From Monoplex corrugatus (taxonomy: Eukaryota; Mollusca; Gastropoda; Littorinimorpha; Ranellidae): a stretch of 64,000 nucleotides of DNA. Numbering within the stretch: position 1 is the stretch's first letter; each line of letters starts with the position of its first letter. Of this stretch, positions 52,683 through 63,240 are shown piece by piece. Made by a program: the position numbers and the translations under genes. Location of the stretch: NCBI GenBank assembly GCA_030674185.1, contig JAPXFY010000012.1:1218823-1282822 (forward strand). Direction: 5' to 3'. The notes below the pieces were generated by a model. It was not told the DNA's origin, did not search any database, and saw nothing but the letters and a program-made list of their open reading frames with translations.

Positions 52683-55588
52683 CAATAATCACGTAGACAG
52701 TGACAGTAATGACCACACCAAACAGTTATGACCACACCAAACAGTAATGACCACACCAAACAGCAACGACAGTAATGACCACACCAAACACCAATGACAG
52801 CAATGACCACAACAAACGGCAATGACAGTAATGACCACACCAATCAGCAATGACAGTAATGACCACACCAAACAGCAATGACAGTAATGACCACACTAAA
52901 CAGCAATGACAGTAATGACCACACCAAACAGCAATGACAGTAATGACCACACCAAACAGCAATGACAGTAATGACCACACCAAACAACAATGACAGTAAT
53001 GACCACACCAAACAGCAATGACAGCAATGACCACATTGAACAGTGAGAGCAATGCCGAGACTGAACAATGACAGCAATGGTCACACTGAACAATGACAGC
53101 CAAGGTCGTTCTGAACAATGATAGCAATGGCCTAACTGAACAGTGGTCCAATGGTCCACAAACCTGGAAACAATGACACCAATGGCCAAACTGAACAATG
53201 ACAGCAATAGTCACACTGAACAATGACACCAATGGTCGCACTGAACAATGACACCAATGTCGCACTGAACAATGACACCAATGGGCACACTGAACAATGA
53301 CATCAGTGGTCACAAAGTTAACAATGACAGCAATGATCACACTGAACATAGACAGCAATGGCCAGACGGAACATCAGTGGTCACCCTGAACAATGAGAAC
53401 AATGATCACACTGTACAATGATAGTAATGGTCACACTGAACAATGACAGCAATGGTCACACTGAACAATGAAAGCAATGGCCACACTGAATAATAGCACC
53501 AATGATCACATACAACATCAGTAGTCACTCTGAAAAATGACAGCAGTGGTCACACTGAGCAATGACAGTAATGGCCGTGCTAACAATGACAGCAATGATC
53601 ACACTGAACAATGGCGGTAATGGTCACACTCAATAATGGCAGCAATGGCCACACTGAACAATGACAGCCATGATCAAACTGGACAATGACAGCAATGGCC
53701 ACACTGAACAATGACAGCAATGGTCACACTGAACAATGATAGTAAATGTCACACTGAACGATGACATTAATGTTGACACTGAGCAATGACAGGAATTGTC
53801 ACACTAAACAATAACAACAATGGTCACAATGAACAATGAAAACAATGGTCACACTGATTAATGACAGCAATGGTTACACTGAACAATGACAGCAATGGTC
53901 ACAGTGAAGAATGACAGCAATAGCCTGACTGAACAATGACAGCAATAGCCACACTAAGCAATGACAGTAATGGTCACATTGAACAATGACAGTAACGATC
54001 ACACTGAACAATGACAGTAACGATCACACTGAACAATGACAGCAATGGTCACACTGAACAATGACAGTAACGACCACACTAAACAATGACAGTAACGATT
54101 ACACTGAACAATGACAGCAATGGTCACACTGAACAATGACAGCAATGGTCACACTGAACAATGACAGCAATGGTCACACTTAACAAGGACAGTAATAGTC
54201 ACCTTGAGCAGTGACAGCAATGGTCACAGTGAACAATGACAGCAATGGTCACACTGAACAATGACAGTAATAGTCACCTTGAGCAATGACAGCAATGGTG
54301 ACAGTGAACAATGCCAGCAATAGTCATAGTGAACAATGACAGCTACGTCCACACCAAAAAATGACAGCTGTGACTACACTGAGCAGCAATGGTCACACTG
54401 AACAATGACAGTAATGCCCACACTAACAATGACAGGAATGGTCTCACTGAACAATGACAGTAATGGTCACACTGAACAATGGCAGCAATAGCCACACTGA
54501 ACAATGACACAATGGCCACACTGAACAATGACAGTAATGCCCACACTAACAATGACAGTAATGCCCACACTGAACAATGACAGTAATGGCCACACTGAAC
54601 AATGACAGCAATGGCCACACTGAACAATGACAGTAATGCCCACACTAACAACGACAGTAATGCCCTCACTAATAATGACAGTAATGCCAACACTAACAAT
54701 GACGGTAATGCCCACACTGAACAATGACAGTAATGCCCACACTGAACAATGACAGTAATACCCACAATGAACAATGACAGTAATGCCCACACTAACAATG
54801 ACAGAAATGGTCACACTGAACAATGATAGTAATGCCCACACTAACAATGACAGTAATGCCCACACTAACAATGATAGTAATGCCCACACTGAACAATGAC
54901 AGTAATGCTCACACTAACAATGACAGCAATGGTCACACTGAACAATGACAGTAATGCCCACACTAACAATGACAGCAATGCCCACACTGAACAATGACAG
55001 TAATGCCCACACTAACAATGATAGTAATGCCCACATTAACAATAACAGCAATGGCCACACTAACAATGACAGTAATGGTCACACTGAACAATGACAGTAA
55101 TGGTCACACTAACAATGACAGTAATGGACACACTGAAAAGTGACAGTAATGCCACACTAACAATGACAGCAATGGTCACACTGAACAATGGCTGTAATGG
55201 CCACTGTGAACAATGACAGCAATGGTCACACTGAAGAATGGCTGTAATGACCACAGTGAACAATGACAGTAATGCCCACACTAACAATAACAGCAATGGT
55301 CACACTGAACAATGACAGTAATGGTCAGACTGAACAATGACAGTAATGGTCACACTGAACAATGGCAGCAATGGTCAGACTGAATAATGACTGCAATGGT
55401 CACACTGAACAATGACAGCAATGGTCACACTGAACAATGGCAGCAATGGTCAGACTGAATAATGACAGCAATGGTCAGACTGAACAATGACAGCAATGGT
55501 CACACTGAACAATGACAGCAATGGTCAAACCAAACAATGACAGCAATGGCCACACTGAACAATGACAGCAATGGCCACACTAAACAAG
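52683..55588. repeat. 25-bp minisatellite array, 2.9 kb
   Basis: On the order of 115 units related to AACAATGACAGCAATGG plus TCACACTG. The left end (52,690-53,030) is a homogeneous 28-bp subfamily (AATGACCACACCAAACAGC plus AATGACAGT). The centre is mixed 25-bp units. At 54,420-55,050 a subfamily with AATGCCCACACTAAC dominates. Minus-strand frames reading CHCSVWALLSLF are repeat translations. Confidence 0.95.
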
Positions 55589-56681
55589 GTCTGGAGAAGC
55601 AACAAATCAGAACTATATGTTGCTTGTGCCAGAGACAGAAATGGAAGATCCTGTCTGCTACTTCATTCCCATCAATTTGCACAACTCTGTTAGTTATGAC
55701 TAGGTATTTGGATTCACTGGATTTTTACATGTAGTTTAGTTTGGTTTTGTCGTTGTTTAAAACTGAGTTAACACGAATGCAGGCTAGCCTTCCTTGGCAA
55801 AACACGAACTTACAGCATGACGATACGTTTCTGATTGCATATACTTTTTTTTATCTGTGATGTGTATTTTTCTACAGAATTAGGCCAGACCATCTCTTTT
55901 GCTACCACAGGGTTTTTGCATGCGTGAAGAGCATGTTGCACATGGGACCTTGGTCTCAGCTAAAACACAAATACCTAAGTCTTATTTGACATTACACAGT
56001 TTTTCCACATTTAAGATAAATGATGATATACCATGCTAGTATTAGGCAGTTCAGAAGTAACGAGCCTTTTGATTCACGACTTGCTGAGCATCTTTGAACA
56101 AGAAACCAAAAACGGTCATCTATGTCATCCGTTGTCAATCAGACTAAACGGAATTTCCAGTATTTTTAATGAAACTGAGAATGGTTTCTGAGTTTAGTTG
56201 GATCACTGACGTCAAACATAAAAAGTCAAAGGGAAACCATGAACGAAAATAGATGAAGCCAAACGTATGATGAAACAAACAGGTCAAAGCCAACATATAC
56301 AATTTTACAGAAGCTATTTCAAAGTTACGTGTTGTGAAACTTTTCAAACTGCTTAAAAAACACATTATCCAAACACAAAGTGACAGTAGGATTGAATGTG
56401 AAAGCGAGGTAAGTTTTTTTTTAAAGTTTGTGATGGAAAAAAGTGTGCATAGGTTAGGATTATTCGTAGTATATCAAAACAAGAATCATACTATCATTGA
56501 CAGCTTCCTACTAACCGAATGCAGAAAAAGTGAAAATGAAAATCAAAAGAAAGAAAAATTGACGCATTCAATGTGTGTACCTCCCAATGATTACATTTAC
56601 ACTGGTTGACAATTCAATCAACAAAATTCTTTCAACAAGTAGCAGATAGATCATAGATACAGCACAGGTTTAAATGATAGC

Positions 56682-56682
<1 letters not shown>
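55589..56682. other. No gene recognised
   Basis: Single-copy-looking AT-rich sequence; the longest frames (under 95 codons) have no recognisable features. Confidence 0.5.
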
Positions 56683-56740
<58 letters not shown>

Positions 56741-56766
56741 TCTCTCTCTCCCTCTCTCTCTCTCTT
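56683..56766. repeat. (CT)n microsatellite
   Basis: Nearly pure CTCTCT of about 80 bp. Confidence 0.97.
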
Positions 56767-57430
56767 GTAGTCAAACATGAAAAAGCTATACCTTTCCCTT
56801 TGGGATTCAACCAGTGATAACGTCCAGAAATTTCTCACTGATCTGCATAAACGAGTTTTCTTACCCATTCCTTGAAAACTGCATGTATAAAAGATTAGAA
56901 TAATATTGAATCATTTTTTCAACCGGTAAGATTTTGATTTCAGTAAAACCAATGAATATTCATGACAAAAATAATGACCGGCCTTGTTCCAGATAACATA
57001 ATCAATACACCTCCAGAAAGGGCGCACGTAAAAGATGAATTGACATCCCCATCCAAAGTGTTGACAGTTTTAAATCCAACCTCACACATATAGCAGCTAG
57101 ATGTGGAACACACTACCAGAAACATGAGAGAATGTCTCCCCTTTTTTCGCAATATTAACAGATACGCATATAAGACAGCTCATGACTTGATTTACTTCTC
57201 TACTATCTATCAGTCAGATCTTCATAGTGATTAAACTACTGAACATGCAAACTTAAAATACCTTCTTTAAATTGGTATTTTGTGTTTGCATTATGGAAAT
57301 GTTCTGTAGATTCCTGTCCAGTCTGTCTGTAAGCTTAAAACCTCTTATAGTGAGGGCTGGATGTAAAAATAATATTCACTTACTTCCCACACTTGTAAAC
57401 AAAATAAAACAGAATTTGTTATTTCTCTGT
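56767..57430. other. No gene recognised
   Basis: Unassigned AT-rich sequence; no domain, tRNA or repeat seen. Confidence 0.5.
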
Positions 57431-57448
57431 CTCTGTCTGTCTTGTCTG

Positions 57449-57487
<39 letters not shown>

Positions 57488-57556
57488 GTCTCTGTCTCTC
57501 TCTCTGTCTCTGTCTCTCTCTGTCCCTCTCTCTTTCTCCTGCTTGCTCTCTTCTCT
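57431..57556. repeat. (CT)n/TCTG-rich microsatellite
   Basis: TCTGTCTCTC-type tract running into the left arm of the inverted repeat. Confidence 0.93.
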
Positions 57557-57993
57557 CTCACTCACTCTTTTTCTCCTCACATGTACATTGCCAATTGCTT
57601 GATTTGCTAGTTGTTGTTTTTTTCCATTATTCTTTGAATGTTACATCTTTTCAAATTTCAAGAGATAATTCTTTGCTTCCCACCTTCATTTCCATCTTAT
57701 TTTATAAAATCAAACTACACTTTCATCAATCTGCACAAGCACATTTACATGCTGTATGCACACACACACACAACACACAACACACACACACACACACCCC
57801 ACACACACAGAAACACACACACACACACACACACACAAAACACACACACACACACACAACAACACACATGCAGGATTATCTCTTGAAATTTGAAAAAGTT
57901 GTAACAGTCAAATAATAATGAAAAAAACAACGAACTAGCAAATCAAGCAATTGTTAATGTAGGCTACATGTGAGGAGAAAAAGAGTGAGTGAG
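57557..57993. repeat. Imperfect inverted repeat, arms of about 115-120 bp
   Basis: The left arm 57,557-57,672 and right arm 57,872-57,993 are imperfect reverse complements; matching blocks include CTCACTCACTC, TTTTTCTCCTCACATGTA, GCTTGATTTGCTAGTTGTTG and AAATTTCAAGAGATAATT. The spacer of about 200 bp contains a (CA)n tract (57,761-57,860). The right arm leads straight into the inverted zinc-finger paralogue. Confidence 0.9.
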
Positions 57994-58195
57994 ATCATGT
58001 GCTGCATTCAGGACCATCCCCAACTGTCTCCACCTTGTATTCCAATGGGATTCTCTTTCCTGTACGTCACTATCATCACATGGGATTTTTCTGAGCTGAC
58101 TCATGCTATTGCTCTGAAAAATATAAATTGTCAGCACTGTGTATACTGTGAAGGTATTCCTATAGACTTTCTGACTCCTGACAACTCTTGTTTAT

Positions 58196-59618
58196 GAATC
58201 TGAATCATGTTCTGGTCCTCTGCCTGTGTTGAGTCCTTTCCGTGTCTCTTCTTGTGCTGATCCAGATGATATTTTCTGTAGAATCTTTTATCACATTGAT
58301 CACATGCATACCGGTTTTTATTGTCGTGATCCTTCTTGTGCTGTGTCAGACTGTCCGGTGTGTTGTATGTTTTTTCACACAGATTACATTGATATCTTTT
58401 ACCATCAGTTTCTGTTTGTGCCGTGTCAGGCTGTTCTTTTGGCTGAATGTTTTCTTACACTGATCACATTCGTATCTTTCACCATGTATCTGTTTGTGTT
58501 GATTCAGTTTGGACTTTTGACTGAATTTTTTGTTACACTGATCACACATGTACATCTTTTCAACGTGTCTTTTCGTGTCTGGCTTCGAGCTACTTTTTGT
58601 AGTGAACGTATTTCCACCCTGATCACAATGGTTTTCTCCTTTATCTTCATGGTCTTCCTTATGATACGAAAGACCTTGTTTACATTTACATTCCTGGCTG
58701 CAACCAGGATGGGTACATGTGTACCTCTCCTCACCATGTGCACCTGGGATAATGGTTTCATATTCATGGTATTTAGATCCATTAACTTTGCACTAATATC
58801 ATAGGAACCGTGGCTGCTTGATGCAGTCTGCATGCTGACCACGTGTTGTGACGATCCAGCTCTACTTCCTGCTTGACACGTGACTTGTGGCGTTTTTTCA
58901 GAACTGGTCACATGTGGGATTGCTCTGGGTGGTTTTGCCTCTGATGGTGGTACATGTGATCAGCAATTTGATATGTTTTGTTAGAGACCTCGTCTGTGTG
59001 TTCATCATGTTGTGTCTGGTGGATTTTAAAAGATTTCCATTTCTGGAAAGAGTCACCACACACCTGACGTGAAAACAGACTTGCTGACTTAGTACGAGTG
59101 CTTGAGACTTTTAGTGCTTCATCAACATTCCCTCCTTCTGTACGTGTTGTAATAGTGGACGTGTGTTGGTGTGTTTTCATGTGTTCAGCCAGATGTTTTC
59201 TGTGGAAGGTTTTCTTACACACTTCACACTTACGATGATCATTAAGTATATGACGCTCCCTGTCACTAGGGTACTTAAAATTCTTTGAAAACTCACCACA
59301 TATCTCACACACGAACTGTCTCTCATTTTCTCCTGGACACCATTCAGGGTTTACAGGACCAGTGTTAGAGGAGGTATCCTTTGTGGTGCTGTCAGAACAC
59401 TGAGGTTGTGCAACAGAGTCAGCCCTGGTTGTGATTTGTGCTGTAGAAGTGAGCGTTGTCTCCATGATTTGTTGAACATCGCCTTCATCCCTTGATGTAG
59501 AAGGCACTGGAGAATGGGGAGCTTGTGAGCACGTGGCATGTGTTTGGTTGGGTTGCGGGGACACACCATGCTGTTGTCTTGGTCGATTCCTTCCTGGTTG
59601 CTGCTGTGTTGGCTCCAT
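58196..59618 (-). pseudogene. C2H2 zinc-finger paralogue, inverted and frameshifted
   Basis: On the minus strand the frame begins MEPTQQQPGRNRPRQQHGVS at 59,618 and keeps the same N-terminus as the gene at 46,451. It then has two fingers missing from that gene: CEICGEFSKNFKYPSDRERH (near 59,320) and CEVCKKTFHRKHLAEHMKTH (near 59,230). The VCGDSFQKWKSFKIH finger follows. A 2-base loss at about 58,912 breaks the frame, which resumes as VTSSEKTPQVTCQAG, breaks again near 58,740, and the later fingers (CDQCNKKFSQKSKLNQH, CDQCKKTFSQKNSLTRH) are scattered over frames. Three or more lesions make it a pseudogene unless unseen splicing rescues it. Flanks to about 57,994 and 59,850 are also homologous. 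Confidence 0.87.
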
Positions 59619-59850
59619 CCTGGTTCCTTAGTTTGATGGACACATCACCATGTGTGTTCCTGGTTTGTACATCATCATGTTTGGCCTTGCTTGGGATATT
59701 GGTGGTTAAAATTTCTGTTAGAAACAAAATTCAACTTTCAGACTTCAAGACACTTCATTACTCAAGCAGAGTAACATTATTTCCAGTTGGGATTGTCTTA
59801 CATCCAGTGCTTGCCAACTCTACATATAAAACACGAATATTTAAGGCACT

Positions 59851-60008
59851 GCACGAAGTACTAAGAACAGCTACGGGATGGTTGAAAGAAAAATACAATA
59901 GAAACTTAACGTAATGGGTGTTGTTTCATTCTGTTTGATCTACGAGATCATTGATATTATTTCTGCCTTCCAATTGTTCTGTGAAAAAGACAGCTTGTTG
60001 ACATTCAG
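59851..60008. other. No gene recognised
   Basis: Unassigned short stretch. Confidence 0.5.
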
Positions 60009-60305
60009 CTCTCAGAAGTATTTATTAGCCATACAAAAAAGAAGAAGACTTCCCTAAGACTGCAGCGAAGGCAGCTGCTGTATTGTCAGTAAATAAAATC
60101 AGTGATGCAATGACGCATCCATCAAGTGGATGGACTGTGTGGTCTCAGTTCTCGCAAGGAGTCTACAGCATGCTCAGTTCTGCGCAGAAGACGTCAGGAG
60201 CCAAAATAGCACACAGTGATGTCTTGCACCGATAGTGTTTGAACCCACGACCTGCCAGTCATCAGTCCATGTACTGACCAGTTCACTACGTTGACTGGTG
60301 CTGTT
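60009..60305 (-). mobile_element. tRNA-derived SINE-like element
   Basis: On the minus strand, GTAGTGAACTGGTCAGTA (A-box-like) and GTCGTGGGTTCAAACACTA (B box) occur about 40 bases apart, as in a tRNA. An unrelated body of about 220 bp follows, ending TAATAAATACTTC. No target-site duplication is evident. Confidence 0.55.
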
Positions 60306-61415
60306 GCATGCTTTCAGATCAGTAGCAGACAATATCTATTTCCAGACGAATATAAGAAGAAACATTCTCAACATCAAAATAGAATCAGAACGCGTATTTA
60401 ATACAACCAGATAAACCAGGCGCAAATGTTCGGCCAGCGGACCTTTGTCAAGCGTGAATGTAAGATCACAAACAAACACCAATGACCACCAAGTTCACAA
60501 AACAGAAGAAAAAGGCTGACACTTACCTGCTTCTTCGTCCAGCGGGAGAAGAGAACTAAATGAAACTATAATATGTTTGTGAGTAATGGTAAGAAATGGG
60601 GAGAGCTAGAGGGGAGGCAAATATAATGTCAGAAGGGACATGAGATGAATTCTGCAATTTGAAAAGTGGTCATGCCATATTAGTATTGCTTTGTCCTGAA
60701 GAGGGTCCAGGGCTATAACTATGAAAACTATGATGCACTACTTAATAGTAGTTTCTGGAATATAAAGTATCTTATTATTATATAATACATACATGAACAT
60801 ATACATTCATACATACTTATACACATATATCACTGTGTACATATACATACAATACATACATCTATTTACACACATGCACATATATGGATACACATAAAGC
60901 CCCATATAAATGTAAAAATAAGGGAAACATGAGCATACAATCGACTGAATGGAAAAAAAAAAACATATCATCAAGAAGTAAGGCTGATGTAAATGGATTG
61001 TGCCTGGTACAACAAATCCAGCCTGGATTGTGCCTGGTACAACAAATCTAGTCTGACCTTGGAATAGGAAGAAAAGCATCCTAAACCAACAGCCGAAGGT
61101 TTGAAGGGAAAACCGGAGTACCTGGAGAAAAGAAACTTATTCAGACGGGCTGGGCCTGTCTTGTGAAACGAGAATTAGAGCAGACACAAACCCAAGACCT
61201 TACTCGGATGGGAAACTGGTGATAATAATTATGGTCTATTTCATTAATTTCAGCAGGATAAGATATGGATAGAGGGAAAGAAAATATCATAAATCATCAT
61301 CGAGATAAAATATACAAGGGCACAATAAAAGAAGATTGTATGCATCCATTTATCCAAGCAGTATGAACATACACTACGCACGATGGACAAGGAAGTTAAT
61401 ACCTACACAGCCTGT
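60306..61415. other. No gene recognised; small tandem duplication
   Basis: Contains ATACATACA-rich sequence (60,785-60,900) and two copies of a 30-bp unit (GGATTGTGCCTGGTACAACA) at about 60,994-61,054. No gene. Confidence 0.55.
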
Positions 61416-61444
61416 GAATACACACACACACACACACACACACA

Positions 61445-61485
<41 letters not shown>

Positions 61486-61492
61486 ACACACA

Positions 61493-61540
<48 letters not shown>

Positions 61541-61640
61541 CAACACACACACACACACACACACAGACAGACACACACACACACACACACAGACACACAC
61601 ACACACACAGACACACACACACACATACACACACACATGT
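61416..61640. repeat. (CA)n microsatellite with GACA interruptions
   Basis: About 220 bp of CACACA with regular ACAGACAC interruptions. Confidence 0.97.
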
Positions 61641-61993
61641 GTGTCATACACGTGTGTCTATGTCTGCCGGACGTCAAATATGTGTGTCATCATGTGTGTG
61701 TGTATGTGTCATCATGTGTGTCATCGTGTGTGTCATCATGTGTGTCGTCGTGTGTGTCATCATGTGTCATCATGTGTGTCGTCGTGTGTGTCATCATTAG
61801 GGTCATCATGTGTGTCATCATGTGTGTCATCGTGTGTGTCATCGTGTGTGTCATCATTAGTGTCATCATGTGTGTCATCATTAGGGTCATCATGTGTGTC
61901 ATCATGTGTGTCATCATGTGTGTCATCATGTGTGTCATCATGTGTGTCATCATGTGTGTCATCATGTGTGTCATCATGTGTGTCATCATGTGT
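61641..61993. repeat. 12-bp TGTGTCATCATG repeat
   Basis: More than 25 units of TGTGTCATCATG with GTCGTCG and ATTAGGG variants. It lies within a SINE-like sequence: TGCCGGACGTCAAA is found on both sides (61,666 and 62,037). It is open on both strands only because 12 is a multiple of 3. Confidence 0.93.
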
Positions 61994-62130
61994 GCAGACC
62001 TGCCAGTGCCTAAACCCATTCCGTGTGTGTATGCCTGCCGGACGTCAAACATGTACGTTTACATTTAATGTACGTTTACATTATGTAAGTCATGTCAGTG
62101 GCTGGCTTATGGAATGATGAAGGCACCCAT
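61994..62130 (+). mobile_element. SINE body
   Basis: GCAGACCTGCCAGTGCC, TGCCGGACGTCAAACATGTA and GGCTTATGGAATGATGAAGG match the body at 50,385-50,530 but are cleaner. A 16-bp stretch around ACGTTTACATT is doubled. Confidence 0.6.
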
Positions 62131-62149
62131 CTTGTTGGTAATGAAGTAT

Positions 62150-62395
62150 AATTATCATTATCATTGTCATTGTCGTTATCATCATCAGTATCATTGTCAT
62201 TACCATTCTCTTTGTCGTTATCATCATCAGTATCATTGTCATTACAAGAAACATCATCATTAGTATTATCATTATTATTATAATTATCATTATCATTCTC
62301 ATTGTCGTTATCATCATCAGTATCATTGTCATTACCAGAAACATTATCATGAGTATTATTATCATCATCATTATCATTATCATTATCACGATCTC
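62150..62395. repeat. ATC/ATT-rich trinucleotide-like repeat
   Basis: TATCATTGTCATTGTCGTTA units with a higher-order period: three similar blocks each containing CATCATCAGTATCATTGTCA. Confidence 0.9.
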
Positions 62396-62481
62396 TTCCC
62401 CTCATTTACCTACCTGCTGCATGTGACTGATGATCTTTTTTTTTACGAACAAGTATCGAACGTAACAATGGATGACGCCCC

Positions 62482-62832
62482 TCAGGTGTCGTTGAAACAG
62501 AGGACTTAATTGATATGCCACTAGATATGGACAGCTGATATCTTGATTGATATGTCACCAGACATGGACAGCTGATATCTTGAGTTCAATTCCAACCCAT
62601 GAAACAAAAAAGCCGTGTACACCGCCCATCTCAATGCTCCAATCATTCTGGTGGTCTCAGCTTAGTGTTTTATAGGTCCCTTCTCCTACCCCTCTCCCCA
62701 TGTCAAGACCTTTTCTGTTCTTTGGGTTTTGCGCTGGCTCAAGGAGTTACAGGATTATTGCTGGCATGATTTGTGTTCACACTTTATGTACAGCAAAAAT
62801 GTTTTCAAAAGTGTTTCAATGCATGTTGTGTT
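62482..62832. repeat. Dispersed block shared with 51,340-51,690
   Basis: Same block, with an extra internal duplication of about 50 bp (GACAGCTGATATCTTGA occurs twice). It ends at TGCATGTTGTGTTCA where an L2 tail begins. Confidence 0.75.
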
Positions 62833-62905
62833 CATAATAATAATAATAATATATATTTTATTTATATAGCGCAAAATCTTGATAAAATCAAATCTAAGCG
62901 CTGAG
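62833..62905 (-). mobile_element. L2 3' tail fragment
   Basis: On the minus strand, CGCTTAGATTTGATTT, GCGCTATATAAATAAA and (ATT)n, the terminal sequence of the L2 family, with nothing upstream. It is an extremely 5'-truncated insertion. Confidence 0.8.
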
Positions 62906-63070
62906 CGTATACATGCATACATACCTACATACATATGAGCGTATACATGCATACATACATGCCTGCATACTTACATACATAAATCTAAGCTGAGCGTATA
63001 CATGCATACATACATACATACATAAATCTAAGCGTATGCATACATACATACATACGTACGCACATGCATA
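62906..63070. repeat. ATACATGC-type repeat
   Basis: GTATACATGCATACATAC units, including repeated AAATCTAAGC pieces of the L2 tail, so the repeat seems to have grown from the L2 end. Confidence 0.85.
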
Positions 63071-63163
63071 CATAATAATTACAATATTTACATAGCGCAA
63101 ATCTCGACAAAATCAAATCCAAGAGCCGAAAAGACGCACACGCACACACGCACGCACGCACAC

Positions 63164-63240
<77 letters not shown>

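Noticed and set aside
52523..55296. Minus-strand hydrophobic repeat proteins (CHCSVWALLSLF type)
   Set aside because: They are translations of the 25-bp minisatellite and change frame with unit length.
58226..58804. 192-codon plus-strand frame over the zinc-finger pseudogene
   Set aside because: It is the antisense shadow of zinc-finger coding sequence; the minus strand carries recognisable CDQC fingers.
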